Positions 31,901-44,748 of a DNA stretch of 64,000 nt are shown here, in pieces (position 1 is the stretch's first letter; each line of letters begins with the position of its first letter). The stretch is from Aurifilum marmelostoma. Lineage: Eukaryota > Ascomycota > Sordariomycetes > Diaporthales > Cryphonectriaceae. The notes under the pieces are model-generated. The model saw only the letters and a program-made list of their open reading frames with translations. It made no database searches and was not told the DNA's origin. Location of the stretch: positions 57,737 to 121,736 of the forward strand of contig JAMXSV010000027.1 of assembly GCA_027559495.1 (NCBI GenBank). The letters run 5' to 3'. The position numbers and the translations under genes are program-made.

Positions 31901-33685
31901 GCAGAAATTATCCTAAACCTTCTTTCTCTAAGAGATATAATATGCAATTATTATTATAATATATAGTCTAACTAAGAGAATTATAATTAATAGAGTTTAT
32001 TACTTGCTCTATTAGAATATTTTTATTTAGCTAATTAAATTCCTATTAGATAGCAATATTAAGCTATTATTCTTCCTAGATAGGTTGCTATTACTTCTTT
32101 TATAATTATTAATAATCTTATGCAAAATATCCTAATTTTTTATAATTATAGCATCCCTAATTATTATTTTATGCTAGATATTTGCTATATCGATTTATAA
32201 TATTAAGCTTTATAGGGCTAGTATATATGCTGCTACTATAAGCTATGCTCTAGTGCTAGGGTCGATTTCCTTAATTCTGCACCTTTTTTGCTTATATTAG
32301 CTTGGAACTTCTATAATAGGTTTCCTTTCTTCCTTTCTATGTGTTGTTTATAGAGGCGGTTATTAATGCAGATTGCTATATTAGAGAATGTAGTAAAGTC
32401 CTCTAGCTAATCCTATTTAGAAATTTCATCTTTAATCTTGTTCTTAAGTCCTTAGTAGTAGTGCTCTATAAGGTTTTTATCTTCCTATAGAAGTTATGCT
32501 GTAAGTTGCTTAAATCGAACTGTATATATAGAGGCTAATTTGACTTATTGCAGGGCTATAAGTTATTAGGCTATAGTTCTCTCCTTATTAGGGTCCCTGA
32601 AGGTTTCCCTAAGAACCTTTTTAAATCTGCTAAAAAGGATTGAAATATTTCTTTAGTAGTATCTTTTCTAAGGCTGGGGCAAGTGATATTCTCTAAGTAG
32701 TCCCTAAGAGAGGGTTTATACTAAATAAGAGCATTATCCTTAAAGCAAGTTCCTGCAAAAGATAATCTTTTCTAACTCTATAATAAACTAAGAGGCATAG
32801 TGCAAGAAGTATGCCTTGCACTAAGTAAGAAATCCTTAAAGCATCTTTTAATTTCTATTAAATATAATAGATTTATCTATTTTATAGTTTTTAATAGCTG
32901 CTATAGCATTAGAGTTGCTGATCTGCCCTTAAGTAAGGAGTTAAGCTTGCTAGAACTAGATTATAGCTTTCTGCTATTGCTAATAGATGCGCAGTTTATT
33001 AATGCGCTGTATAAGAAGCTATATTTAGTTTATTAGTTCGTTAGTAGTAGCAGCCCTACTGCTAGAAGAGGATAGAGTTCCTAAAGCTATTATATTTCTA
33101 TATTGCTTAAGGCAGAGTATATTAAACTATTCTTAAATAAGAGTTATTAAAATATAATAAGCACTGCTATAATTAGAGTATATAATAAGTATATAAGGGT
33201 TTATATTAGGCAAGAGAAGAGTATTAAAGTATAATCTAAAGAATATAGAAACAATTTCTAAAGTTTTCTATAATATATTACTAGCAGTAAGGCTATTACT
33301 TATATTAGAAGTAATACTTAGATTAATAACTAAAAAGCTATATACTAAATCTATCTAATAGTAGCAAATATATCCCTTATATAACCCGCTCTTTAGTCCT
33401 TTATTGATAGTATTAGTTCCTTCCTAGCAAGGGTGGGCTAGAGTCGATATTAAATCCTTTAACTAGTTAACTAAGTCGATACTGATTTTTTTAACTAGTC
33501 GATAGAGTTAATATTAACTCCTTCGACTAAGCAACCTTTATAACCCTAACCCTGGCTTATATAATCCCGTTATGCTAGTTCTATCCTAAAGTATTGGACT
33601 TTTAGCTTCCTATAGTCTATTCTATATAGCCTTAGTGCTATACTGCAATCTTTATTATAACCTGCATATTAGATAGATTATAATA
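25991..33685 (-). mobile_element. Full-length Ty3/gypsy chromovirus copy B, RIP-inactivated
   Basis: LTRs 25991-26521 (531 bp) and 33153-33685 (533 bp) enclose a 6.6-kb internal region read on the minus strand; total ~7.7 kb. Next to the right LTR the start-of-interior word TTTTAATAACTC appears in reverse. Going leftward: gag (about 33100-32150), protease/RT with the catalytic motif at 29551-29588 reading YLDNILIYSKD (one Asp changed to Asn by a G-to-A change), RNase H, integrase, and a chromodomain at about 27400-27545 with YLVK.KGY. The order protease-RT-integrase-chromodomain defines a chromovirus. Stops are frequent in every frame. Beyond the chromodomain is an antisense frame (26620-27260). 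Flanking 5-mers CTTAG and AATAT do not match, so this is not a simple insertion into copy A. Confidence 0.85.
26620..27260 (+). pseudogene. Antisense accessory reading frame in copy B
   Basis: On the strand opposite to the element's own genes, between its chromodomain and 3' LTR, a long frame broken only by RIP-type stops encodes, in order: a basic segment, FPKDSS.CAECIRC.YFKC with Cys spaced C-x2-C-x7-C (Cys at about 26791, 26800 and 26824), a coiled-coil rich in Leu/Lys/Glu (KLEDEIEDLKLKLMRL), an Ala/Glu/Lys helix (LEHLKAEKAEAKAKHLAAKEA) and a Pro/Ser-rich tail. Unlike the surrounding DNA, it keeps amino-acid patterning. The same frame occurs in copy D. Function unknown; the Cys cluster and coiled coil suggest a nucleic-acid-binding or scaffold protein. 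Confidence 0.55.
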
Positions 33686-33823
33686 AATATAGTCTCCTTT
33701 CTATAGCTATTCTTGCATATAGCTATATATCTAAGTGCCTTAGCTAGCTAGAGATTCTAGCTCTTATCTATAGGCCCTTTATATATATATCTATCCTTTT
33801 AAGGCAATTCTATCTTCTCTTAT

Positions 33824-33860
33824 TGCTGCTGCTGCTGCTATTGCTGCTACTGCTGCTGCA
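33824..33860. repeat. TGC/GCT microsatellite in RIPed DNA
   Basis: Nine TGC triplets and two interspersed TAT/TAC variants. It stands out because its CpA sites are all preceded by G, the context that escapes mutation throughout this zone. Confidence 0.8.
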
Positions 33861-35434
33861 ACTATAGCAATAATGCCTATACTGCTATACTAGTCTTCTC
33901 CCCCTAACTAGCTATGCAGAGCCTAAAGCTTAATTATTTAGCTAATATAATTAGCTGCTAGGATCCTAATAACGCCTGCTCTCTACTACTAAGCACTAAC
34001 TAGCCTTGCCTTTTGCTGCTTTAGAAGCAGCTATATTTTAGGCCTCCTTTGCTGCTTATAATAGTAGCTAATATAGCTTCTGCAGCTATATAGTAAGCCC
34101 TTGCTAGCCTAAGCTAGCTAGCTATGCTTTAAGCCCTATTTAAAAGGGAAAATAGTATATGCTATAGTAAATCCAGTTCTATAAAAACTATATAGCAAGC
34201 TATCTATATTGCTTACTCTAATGCAGCTATTGCATTTCCTTTTAGCCTGCTACTAATTAGTGCTAATCTTATATTCCTTACATAGCTGCTAGCAAAATTA
34301 AATGCGCTAGCCTTTAATTGCTAAGGAGCAAAAGCCTTTAAGCTTAAGCACTACTAAATATAAGTTCTCTAAAATATAAAAGCAGCCCTAGCGCAGGCAG
34401 CTAGGCTAGTTATTTTATGCATATAATTCTAGCTAAAAGCTTCTATCTCTTTGCTCTCTCCCCTCCTCTTTCCCTTATATATATCTGCTAGATAGATAAA
34501 AGCTAATACTTACTAAGGCAGATATTCCTATAAGAAGTATATAGCTAGCTATAAGCTATAGCAGATTTGCATATTTATGCTTAGGCAGCTTAGGGCATTC
34601 TCTAATATATTTAATAGGAAATGCTCTTTGTATTTTTATTATAAGCAAGGCTATTAATGCTAGCAATTTTTGCAATTGCTATCCTAGCTATAGCAATTTA
34701 TAGATCTAAGCTAAGAAGCATTTAAGGCGCTAAAGAGAGATATTGCAGAAGCAAAAGGGCTATATGCTAGAGGCACTAATGCAGCAAGCTGCCTAGCTGC
34801 AGAGATAAGCAGCGATATTTAGGGCCTAGAGAAAGGCAAAATTAGCAGCAGTAGCGCTAGCAATAGCAACTAAGATAGTAATAAGAATAGTAATAAAGAT
34901 AATAATATTTTTAATAATCTAAGTATAGAGATAGTAGCAGAGCTCTTCTAGCATATTATATAGAAAAGGAAGCTAGCGCTATTAGGCTTATATATAATAG
35001 AGGCAAGCTAATAAAAGTTAGCTAAAGATATAAATTATAGTAGTATAGGAATAAGTAAGCAAATAACTAGGTTTAGGGAAGAATAGTATAGCTTATATAG
35101 ATATATAGAAGCTAGAAGGAGCTTTATAAATGCTAGTATATAAGCATTCTTCTACTAATTAAAAACTTAATGCATTTTAAAAATTTAATATATTTATAAG
35201 ATAAAAGGATAGATTAATATTAGGCTTATAAGAAGCCTATAAATTTATAGCTTATAAGCTAATTAAATTAGTTATATTACTATTAGTTCTGCTTGCAAGA
35301 TTAATATTATAAAGCTAAAGAGGATTAACCTTTCTTATAGCCCTAGCATTGCGGAATAATAGGAAGCCCTAGTATAGTAAGATGCAGCATTGCAGCAATA
35401 GCTATTGCTAAATATACCTTCTATTCTATATATA

Positions 35435-35785
35435 TAGATATATCCCAACTTAGGCTTATAGTAATAGGCTAGTTTAAGCTAGAGAGGCTTCTAGAGGCTA
35501 TTCGAAATATAAAGCAATCTAGCAGATAGTAGTATATAGACTATATGCAATATAGCTAAATTACTATACCTTTCTCTTAGCTTAAATCTTAAAATAATAA
35601 AAATAGTATAGCTAGTATAGTACTGCAGCAGTTGCTATTACTAAGCATGCCTTTTATTTTATCTATATAGATAAGCATTTATTTAGGCTTATAATAGTAG
35701 GCTAATTCGGACTAGGAAGATATTTAGAGGCTATTCGAAATATAAGGCAATTTAGCAGGCAGTAGTGCATAGACTATATGCCTTT
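35435..35785. repeat. Direct repeat of ~120-140 bp, spacing 233 bp
   Basis: Copies at 35435-35552 and 35668-35785 share TTAGGCTTATA, GAGGCTATTCGAAATATAA and GTAGT..ATAGACTATATGC in the same order and spacing. They differ mostly by C/T and G/A. Both retain a CpG in TTCGAAA, unusual here. Confidence 0.65.
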
Positions 35786-38700
35786 ATGCTATACTAGGAG
35801 GGAAAGAGAAAGGATAGGGTAAGTATAGTTTAAGTTTATCCTAGATCTAGGGTATTTATGCTATAGATAATAGCAATTATATATAATAGAGCCTCTTAAA
35901 TTAGTTTTTCTAATTTAAAGGCAATTTTTATAATTTTTATATATTAATTAGATAAATTTTCTATAGACTTTAAGTGTAGACTGCTGCAAAATTGCAATAT
36001 ATATATATTAATATATCTTTCTAATTAATATCCTTAATATTTATATAGATTTTAAATATTTCTAGCATCTTATATATTTATTAGATATAAGATATATTGA
36101 ACTTATTATATATATAGACCTTAAAGTCTATTTATCCTTTTAAAGGTATATAAAGATCTCTTAATTCTATAGCAGATATAAAATTCTTAAATATATAAGC
36201 GGAATTAGGGGGAAAGGGAGAGCATTATAGAAAGCTAAGAAGGACTATAATATATAGAAGCAATAATAAAAATAAGGCATTTATGCTAAAACTTACTGCA
36301 AGATATAAGTTATTGCAGCTGCAGTAAAAAGACTCTCTTTTATAATATAGTAAAAGTTATAATAGATAGATAGTAAGCTTAGGTATTAGATTAAGGCTAG
36401 CTAATATTATAGTGCTATGCCCTATATATAGATCTATATAGATAGAGTATATATTTTTCTATAGTATATAGTAAATTTTTTAAGGTTTCTTTCTTAGAAT
36501 ATAATATTTATTATATTAGGTTTAGTATAAGCGCTTATATAGAAGACTATAAATACTAGTAAGAGCTCTAGCTAAGGAGAAATAGAAGAAAGCAGAAAGA
36601 AAGAGACTCCCTTCCCCTCTTCTCCCCTCCCTAAAAAAAAAAAATAAATAATAATGCTTATTTAATATTTAAATATAGTCTTATAAGGATATAGAAAGAT
36701 TTAAAGGAAGATATTAGGCTTGCTATAAATTATTATTACTATTAGGCTTATTATCTAATCCTAACTAACCCTGCCTAGCTTCTATATTAAAATGCTCTGC
36801 CTAAAACTGCTAAATTACTTTGCAAATATTCTATATAACTTGCCCTTATGCCTATAGCATAGTATTAATTAAGCTTAAGCTAGACTTTTAAAGTATTAAG
36901 ATTAATAGCATATATAATTTAAATAGCTAGTAAGTTGCCTTATTAGAGATTTAGGCCTAAGTTTAGGCTAATTAGATTAAGGCAAGCAATAGAAGGGATA
37001 AGTATATTAAACTTATATAAGAAGAGGCTAAAGCTAGGCTTAGCTAAGGCTTTAGCGCGCTATTTATTATCTATTATTAGATATTAGATTAAAGATAGAT
37101 ATATAAGCTAGGTAAGAATAAGGGGCTGCTTTTCTTATATAGCATTAGCAAAAGAGTATAAGCTCTCTAGAATACTAATGCAATCTTTAGTATATATTCT
37201 TTTTTGTTTTAGGATATTTAGCATTTTAATTGCATTATTTTTAACTACTTATTAAATATATTAGCTTATAATAGCAAAGTTTCTGCCCTATACTAAATTG
37301 CGTATGCTTAGATGCTTTAAAGTATATTCTAGGTGCTATTTCTGCATTAGATTAAGCAAGATGCTAATTTCCTCCTTATAGGCATAAAATAAAGCTACTA
37401 CTGCTAATATATAAAAGTTAATATTAAAAAAGGCTAATTTAGCTTAGCTGCTATAATAGCTTTATAAAGCATTAATAAATTTTATATAATTAAAGTTAAG
37501 CATAATAAAGATATATAAGCTAGTATATGCCTTTATAAAGTAATAAAAGTAGTGCTAGAAGAAGAAGGGCAGTAAGTTATATTTAATAAAGGCTAAGCGC
37601 TACTGCCTTTTAGCCTAGCTATAGCAGTTAATAAAGAACTTTTTAGCTTAAGCTATTAGCAAAATTGCAGTAAGAAGAGGCTTTAGGCCTAATTATAGTA
37701 TATAGCTTTAAAGCATTTTGCAGATAAATTTAAATTAAAATATATTGCTATACTTATAGATTTTTATAATTTTTAGTATAGGCAAAAGCGCAGCTATACT
37801 ATAATTGCGCTTATAGGCCTTAAGGCTATATATAATATACGTAATTGCAAAGATAGTATTAATATTATTAATTAAGAGGCAGTGCATTATTATATGCTTT
37901 TAAAGCGCTAAGCTAAGAGCATTAAAGATCTATTATATATTTTGCTAAAATAGGGCAATAGGGATATAGCTTTTTAAAATATATAGATATTAGCAGAGAG
38001 TATATAGTAAGCTATAATTATACTCTATTATAATAGATTTAAGCTTAAAAGCAAGAGCATTATAAAGCAGCTAGAATATAGTATTAAGATCTATTTAAAG
38101 CTTATATAGATAGGCAGCTGCCTTATTATATCTATCTATAATTAGGGCGCTAATAAATGCATTAAAGCTAAAGATAGTATAAAGCTAGTAAATTGCAAAG
38201 CTATATAAGTTTTAGAGCTAATTAGAAAAGCTAATATATAAGATTATTGCAAAATAGATATAAGGAAAATAGTAATGCTATAAATTATTTTAGAGAAAGA
38301 CTATACTTAGCTCTTAGCAAATAGCACTAAAGTTAAGGCCTAGCTGCTGCTTATTAGCGCCCTCTGCCCTACTGCCTATCTCCTTCTTATTATTATTAGC
38401 AGCAGGAAAAGGGGGCTAGGCACTGCAGCAGGGCCTCTAGACCTGCATATTATGCGCCTATAACTAGGGCAACATCTTAGGCTGCCTGCTACTATATAAT
38501 AGCTGCAGCAGGCATTAAAAGGCCTGCGCTATATAGATATATATTATTTGCTAGTCTATATTAAAGAACTTCTCTAGCTTAAGCAGTACTTTGCTTTAGC
38601 TATTAGTATTTTAAGAATAATTATAAGCAATTAGCTACTTTAGGGCTAGAATATATTAGCTACTAGCAGTAAGCAAGAGATTATTAATTGCTTTTATAAA

Positions 38701-41700
38701 TATAAGAAAGAAGGGATAGTAATATATGCTTATAAGTAGCAGTATAAGCAGGCAAGGCTTATAGTAAAGCAGAGCTAGATCTAGCTTAGTAAGATAAGTA
38801 TATAGGATCCTAGCTTTATGCTAGATTCTATAGAAGAAAAGGCGAGAATTAGCGCTAGCTAGGCACTATAGCAAGTATAATTTATAGTTCTGCTATGCTT
38901 AGTCTAGCGCTTTACTTATATAAAAGGTGCTATTTGCTGCTATATTTCTATTTAGAGCATAGTAGGCCTGCTATTAGCAGTGCTTCTTATTAGTTAGTAT
39001 AAGAAAGCAAAAGGCGCTTTAGTTAAATATAATTATATATTAATTAGCTATATAAAAGATATTTTTATAAGAGTTATAAATCTTAATTTATAATATAAGC
39101 CTTAAAGTATAGAAGTCTAAGTACTTGCTAATTAGCTTAATATTAGCAATATTATAAAGCATATATTAGCTAAAGTAGCAGAAAATAAAGTTAGTAAAAG
39201 AGCCTAGCTGGCTCTAGCTATGCTTAGCCTCCTAGCTATATTAGCAGAGCCTGCGCTGCTATTTAAGATAGCGTAAGCAATCTTGCTAATAAAAGAGAGT
39301 AAGTAGCTTTATATTAGTAGGATTTTTGCTAGCTAAAAGAGCAATATAAAGAAAGTTAATAAGGGCTAAGTTAATTTAAAAGCAGTTTAGGGAGAAGAAG
39401 GCAAGCGCAAGCTAGCAAAGATATTACTAATAGAACTTAGTTAAGGCCTTCTTAAGTATACTGCCTAAAATACTATTCTTAGTATTATATATTTAGAATA
39501 ATAGTAGTAGCTGTATAAACTAGCTAAAGAACTAATTGCAGAGGGCTTAGAGCTAGTTCTAAAAAAGCCTAAGCAGCTTACCTTTAATCTCCTTTTAGTA
39601 ATAGATGCAGTTAGGGCTAGCTTGCTACTATAGCTTTAGCTGTAAGGTAGAGGCTTAAGCAAGGATAGCCTTTTATAAGGATGCTTGCAATTGCAGTAGA
39701 TGCACTAGTATAATAGTATATAAAGCAGGCAAAAGATATTTTATATAGAATATATTAAGATCTTTATTTATAAAAGCAGTAATATAGAATACTAAGCAAT
39801 AGCAGCCTTAAGCTATATTCTATATAAAGGCAAATATAGCGCTTATAGCACTTAGCTATATACTTAGCTTAAAATATATAGCTACTTTATTAAAATGCAG
39901 AAATAATATATATATAGTATTATTTTAAGGCAATGCCTCTATTATGCTAAAGAGCAAGTTTTTAATTAAGTAAGGATTAATATCTCCCTCTTTATTAATA
40001 TAGTAATATATATTTTACTATAAAAAGCTAAGAAATAGGGGCAGTATAAAGAGGGAAAAGGTATATTATTTAAAAACTATAAAGCTAGTAATCTCTATTA
40101 CTTAGGAATTAATATCCTAAATGCAGTAGATAAAAGCATAAGCCTTTACTATACTTAGAATTATAGCCTCTATCTTCTAAAAGAAAAGCAGCTAGTAAAT
40201 ATATTTATTCTAGCTAAATAGGCGCTAAGAATTAAGCTTAGAATTATTAATAAAGTCTAACTATTATATTAAGCAGCTAAGGCTTAAGAAATATTATAGC
40301 TAGTACTTAGCAAGATAGTTTAGCAGCTAGCCTTTAGCCCTTATTAGGGCTTAAGCTATAGAGAATAGAGTATAAGCTTTTAGCTAATATTTATGCAATA
40401 AATAGCTATTTAGGAAGCTAGTATATTAGTAGGCAGCTAGAAAGAGAGGATAGCAAGAGAGGCTTACTATAGATATAATATAGCTTATTAATCTTTTGCA
40501 GAATCTATACTATATACTATAATATAGATTAGGAGATAGGCTAGTTAGGAAAAATATTATAGGCTTGCAGATAGTTAATAGGGCAAGAAGAAGGAAAGGC
40601 TAGCTTGCTTGCATCTTTCTTATCTATTAAGTTATTTTAACTAATGCTATTAGCTAAATCTTTATATTACTCTTTATATTATATCTCTTTATCCTTTATA
40701 GAGCTAATCTAGAAAAAAAAGATCTCTCTTGCTTTATGCCTACTTAGTAAATAGCCTATTCTGCTTAAAATCTTTGCTAAGATTTAAAGCTAAATTATTT
40801 ATAGGCTTATACTCTATAAAATCTGCATTCCTTTTAAGATCTTTATTATTGCTTATTTAGCTAAGAAGCTAGCGCTTTCTAGTAAGGCTATTAAGATCCG
40901 AAGCCTAGCCTTCTACTAGCGCTTCTGCTAAAGAGAATATTAAGGCTAATAGATCTCTCCTGCTTACTTATAGGCTTAAGCCTCTCTCTAGCTTTAAGTT
41001 ATTATTAAAATCCTAAGCTAAGGCATTACTTATCTGCTTATCTTTAGAAAGCTTACTGCTCTTAGCATTACTCTTCTTACCTTCTAGCTACAAATAGATT
41101 TGCTATTATAGAATAGTATTAGCATTATTATTATTATTATTATTATTAAGATTTAAATCTAAATTTTCTTTAATAGGCTTATTATTAAGAAAGTTTATAA
41201 TTCTAATAGCAGTTTTAATACTCTCTATAAGAGCAAAGCCCCCTAGTAATATAGCAAGCCTGCTAGGCTACTGCATATCTTAGAAGCTAGTATGCCTGCT
41301 TCCTTAAAGCGCTTTATAATATCCTGCTACTTATTAATTATATATATAAGCAATCTCTTATATCTAGCTATAATGCACTTTATGCTTATATAGCATATTA
41401 TTGCTAAAGAGAGAGTGCTTGCTTATATAAGTATTAGAAGAGTGCCTGCTATTTTAGATTAGAGCTTTAGCTGCAAAAGAAAATCTATTTTAGAAAGAGG
41501 TAGGGGGGTAAATAAGTTTATATATTTCTATAATATAATGCCTAAGCATTTTAAAATACTTTTAAGATAAGCGCTAAGGTAGGCTTTAGGATAAAATAGC
41601 CCTTTAGCAAGAGCAATTAGATAAGCTAGCTAATTAGTCTAGCTAAAAATCTAATTCTAGCAATAGTATAGAGCAGCTTATTAAAAGGGCACTAGCGAAT

Positions 41701-42567
41701 TAGCTATATTTTTAGCGCAGAGAGATACTTAATGCAATTAAAGCTAAATAAACTAGTAAAGCAGATTACTAGCAGCTTTTTAAATATAAAGCTAGTTAGG
41801 CTAGATTATAAGAGAGCTAGAGCAATTATGCTATATATAGGAGATTATATAAAGATAATTATATATAGCTAAGGCTGCAAGAAGATATTAAGCTAAAAGA
41901 TAAGGTATTTTAAATAGCTTAGCTATTAATAATATCTAGCTAGCTATTTTAGGTAGAAATTTATATATTTCTGCTTAAGCAATAAAAATTTTAATAAGCA
42001 AAATATTTGCAAGCTAAGCTTTTATGCTGCTAATAGAGTTTTATAGCTTATACTTATGCCTAATGCTAGTAATAAAGCTATTTGCGCTTATAATTAGCCT
42101 AGCGTATAGCCTTAGGGTTTTAAGGTAGCTATAAAAGCATAATAAGGAATTATTAGCCTAGAGATCTAAAGGATACTAATCTAAAAGTAAGAGAGAAGGA
42201 GAATAGGGAATAAGAATAGAAAAAGATTATAAAAAAGCCCTTTAAAGCTAAAAGATTAAGGCATAGTAGGCTAAATATATATATAGGAGGTTTATTAATA
42301 TTTTTAGTAAATAATAGCTTTGCTTTAGGTAGACTTATTTATTTATTTATTTATTTTTTTTTTTTTTTAAGTTTAACTTCTTTTACTTTACTTCTAAGGA
42401 ATAGGAAGAGAAAAGAGGGAGAAAATTAAGCAAAGGGGAAGGGGAGAAGATTAGAATATAGATTAGCTCTAATCCTATATAATCTTTTAATTAACTTTAT
42501 TCTTTATATAAGCTCTTAAACTAGAAGAAAAAGCAGCTAGTTTATATATTATTTATATAAGCTATTT

Positions 42568-43099
42568 TATTATAACCTATCCAATATGCAGATTATAATA
42601 AAGATTGCAGCATAGCACTAAGGCTATACAGAATAGACTATAGAGAGCCGAGAGTCTAATACTCTAGGACAGAACTAGCATAATAAGATTATATAAGCTA
42701 GGGTTAGGGTTATAAAGGTTGCCTAGTTAAAGGAGTTAATATTAACTTTATTAACTAATTAAAGGAATTAGTATTAACTTGATTAATTAGTTAAAAGATT
42801 TAATATTAACTCTAGCCTACCTCTGCTAGGAAAGAACTAATACTATTAATAAAGGATTAAAGAATAGGTTATATAAGAAATATATTCGCTACTATTAAAT
42901 AGATTTAGTATATAGCTCTTTAGTTATTAATCTAAGTATTACTTCTAATATAAGTAATAGCTTTATTGCTAGTAATATACTGCAGAAGACTTTTAGAAAT
43001 TATTTCTATATTCTTTAGATTATACTTTAATATCCTTCTTGCCTAATATAAACCCTTATATATTTGTTATATACCCTGGTTATAGCAGTGCTTATTATA
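42568..43099 (+). repeat. Solo LTR of the chromovirus family
   Basis: 532 bp from TATTATAACCTATCCAATAT to GTGCTTATTATA. Neither side continues into element interior. Flanking 5-mers TATTT (42563-42567) and TATCT (43100-43104) are a target duplication with one C-to-T change, as expected after LTR-LTR recombination. Confidence 0.85.
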
Positions 43100-44362
43100 T
43101 ATCTCTATATAGTATTACTCTTGCTAAGTAAGGAAGGGCTAGATTGCAGTTTATAGCGACTTTACTGCTAGCTAAGCTATCTCTATTCTTATCCTTTTTT
43201 CTTTTTATAGCTTATATATACCTTTCTTTCTATATATATATAGTTTAATTTATTAGAATAGGGGGGGGGGGGGGGGCAAGGGCTAGGCTTTAGTAGCTTT
43301 ATAGCCTAAGAATATTAGTCTAGATCGGGGCAGCTATACTATCCCCTTTAATAGATACTAGGATAGGTTCTGCCTTTTATCTAGCTATGCTATATAGCAT
43401 AAGGGAAACTAGAGTCCTATTAGATCTTTCTCCCTAATATTATACTACTAGTACCTAATACTAGGAAATGCTAGGAGCTATTCTATTAGATATATATTTA
43501 TAATATACTTATAAATAGATTGCTATTGCATAGTATCTATTTTCTGCAATTATTTCTCTAAGATATTTATTGCTTTTGCGCTTTTTCTTAATTAAGTTCT
43601 CTTGCTAACCTTTAATATATATTATAATAGTAGCTTTATATTATAATAATCTGCATTGCAATAGTTACTTCTATAGCATTTTTCTTCTTAAGGCATATAT
43701 TATTATAGCTTATAATATATAGTTTTATATAGGGAATTTGCTTATATAAACTAATTATTTTAGTATTATATATTTATAAAAGCTTATCCTAACTAAAACT
43801 TCTCTTTTCTTTCCTTTTATTTTTTTTATTTTTTTTTCTTTAGTTTATTTAAGATATTCTATATTTATTCTAAGCATTTATTAAAAGCTATCTTAACTAA
43901 AGTTCTTATTATCTATCTTTAGCATATAAGCTATTATTATTAAAGCTCTAGATTTATATTAAGAATATGCAATATAGCATTTATACTTTGCTTATTCTTT
44001 ACTTTAGCCTTCTAGCCTAGCTTTATCTTAAATAGGCTAAATAGTCTAATAATAAAGTTATTATGCTTGCTAAGGGAGATATATAGCTTTCTACTTGCAA
44101 CTAAATAATACTATTTCTTAATTATATTAATATTTAGATAAATTATATAGCTAGAGGCAATAGTTAGGATATAGCTTTATATACTAAAGTTGATTAGGCA
44201 TATATAGGTTGCAAAGTAAGGCTTAGAGAAGATATAGATATTAGGCTGCTTCTAATTAGCATTCTCTTTATAGAGAGAATTAAAAGCAAATTTCTATAAC
44301 TCTATCTCTAGTAATCTATTAAACTGCAACTAGTTTAGGTAGTAGGGCATAAGCGTTTAGGC

Positions 44363-44748
44363 TCTAGTAGTAGTAGCAGTGCTCTTAATCTTAATCTTTA
44401 TAGCATTACTAGTAAAAGCTAGCTAAGTCTTAGAGGAAAAGGTAGCAAGTATCTTCTTATACATTTTGCTTAATAGTTAAGTATAGTTATTTATTATACC
44501 TATATTTGCAGTTATTTACTTTTTATCTTTTAGATTATTTAGGCAGAAAGCTATAGTAGTAATAGTGCTTTTAATTTTAATCTTTGCAGCATTACTAGTA
44601 GAGGCTAGCTAAATCTTAAAGGAAAGGGTAGCAAGCTTCTCTTTATATATCTTGCTTAGTAGTTAAGCATAGTTATTTATTATATTTATATCTATAGTTA
44701 TCTGCTCTTTATCTTTTAAATTATTTAGGCAGAAAGCTATAGTAGTAA
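44363..44748. repeat. Tandem duplication, period 186 bp, two copies
   Basis: Matching anchors lie exactly 186 bases apart: GTGCTC/TTTAAT at 44379 and 44565, and AGGCAGAAAGCTATAGTAGT at 44541 and 44727. Copies differ mainly by C/T and G/A transitions. Confidence 0.85.

Larger units (their letters stand above)
33686..42567. repeat. Long RIP-degraded AT-rich interval, unassigned
   Basis: 8.9 kb with stops in all frames. G and C survive mainly in GC, AGC/GCT, GCA/TGC and GG/CC contexts. Inside are a (TGC)n-like run at 33824-33860, a ~140-bp duplicated segment (35435-35552 and 35668-35785), an A run followed by TAAATAA at 36633-36651, an ATT microsatellite at 41124-41150, and a mirrored (TTTA)n-T run at 42338-42369. 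The A-run and T-run ends could be the 3' tails of two opposite LINE-like elements, but no reverse transcriptase motif could be read. I name no element. Confidence 0.5.

Noticed and set aside
32800..33036. 78-codon frame on plus strand
   Set aside because: Antisense to the gag region of chromovirus copy B; its counterpart in copies A and D is not preserved.
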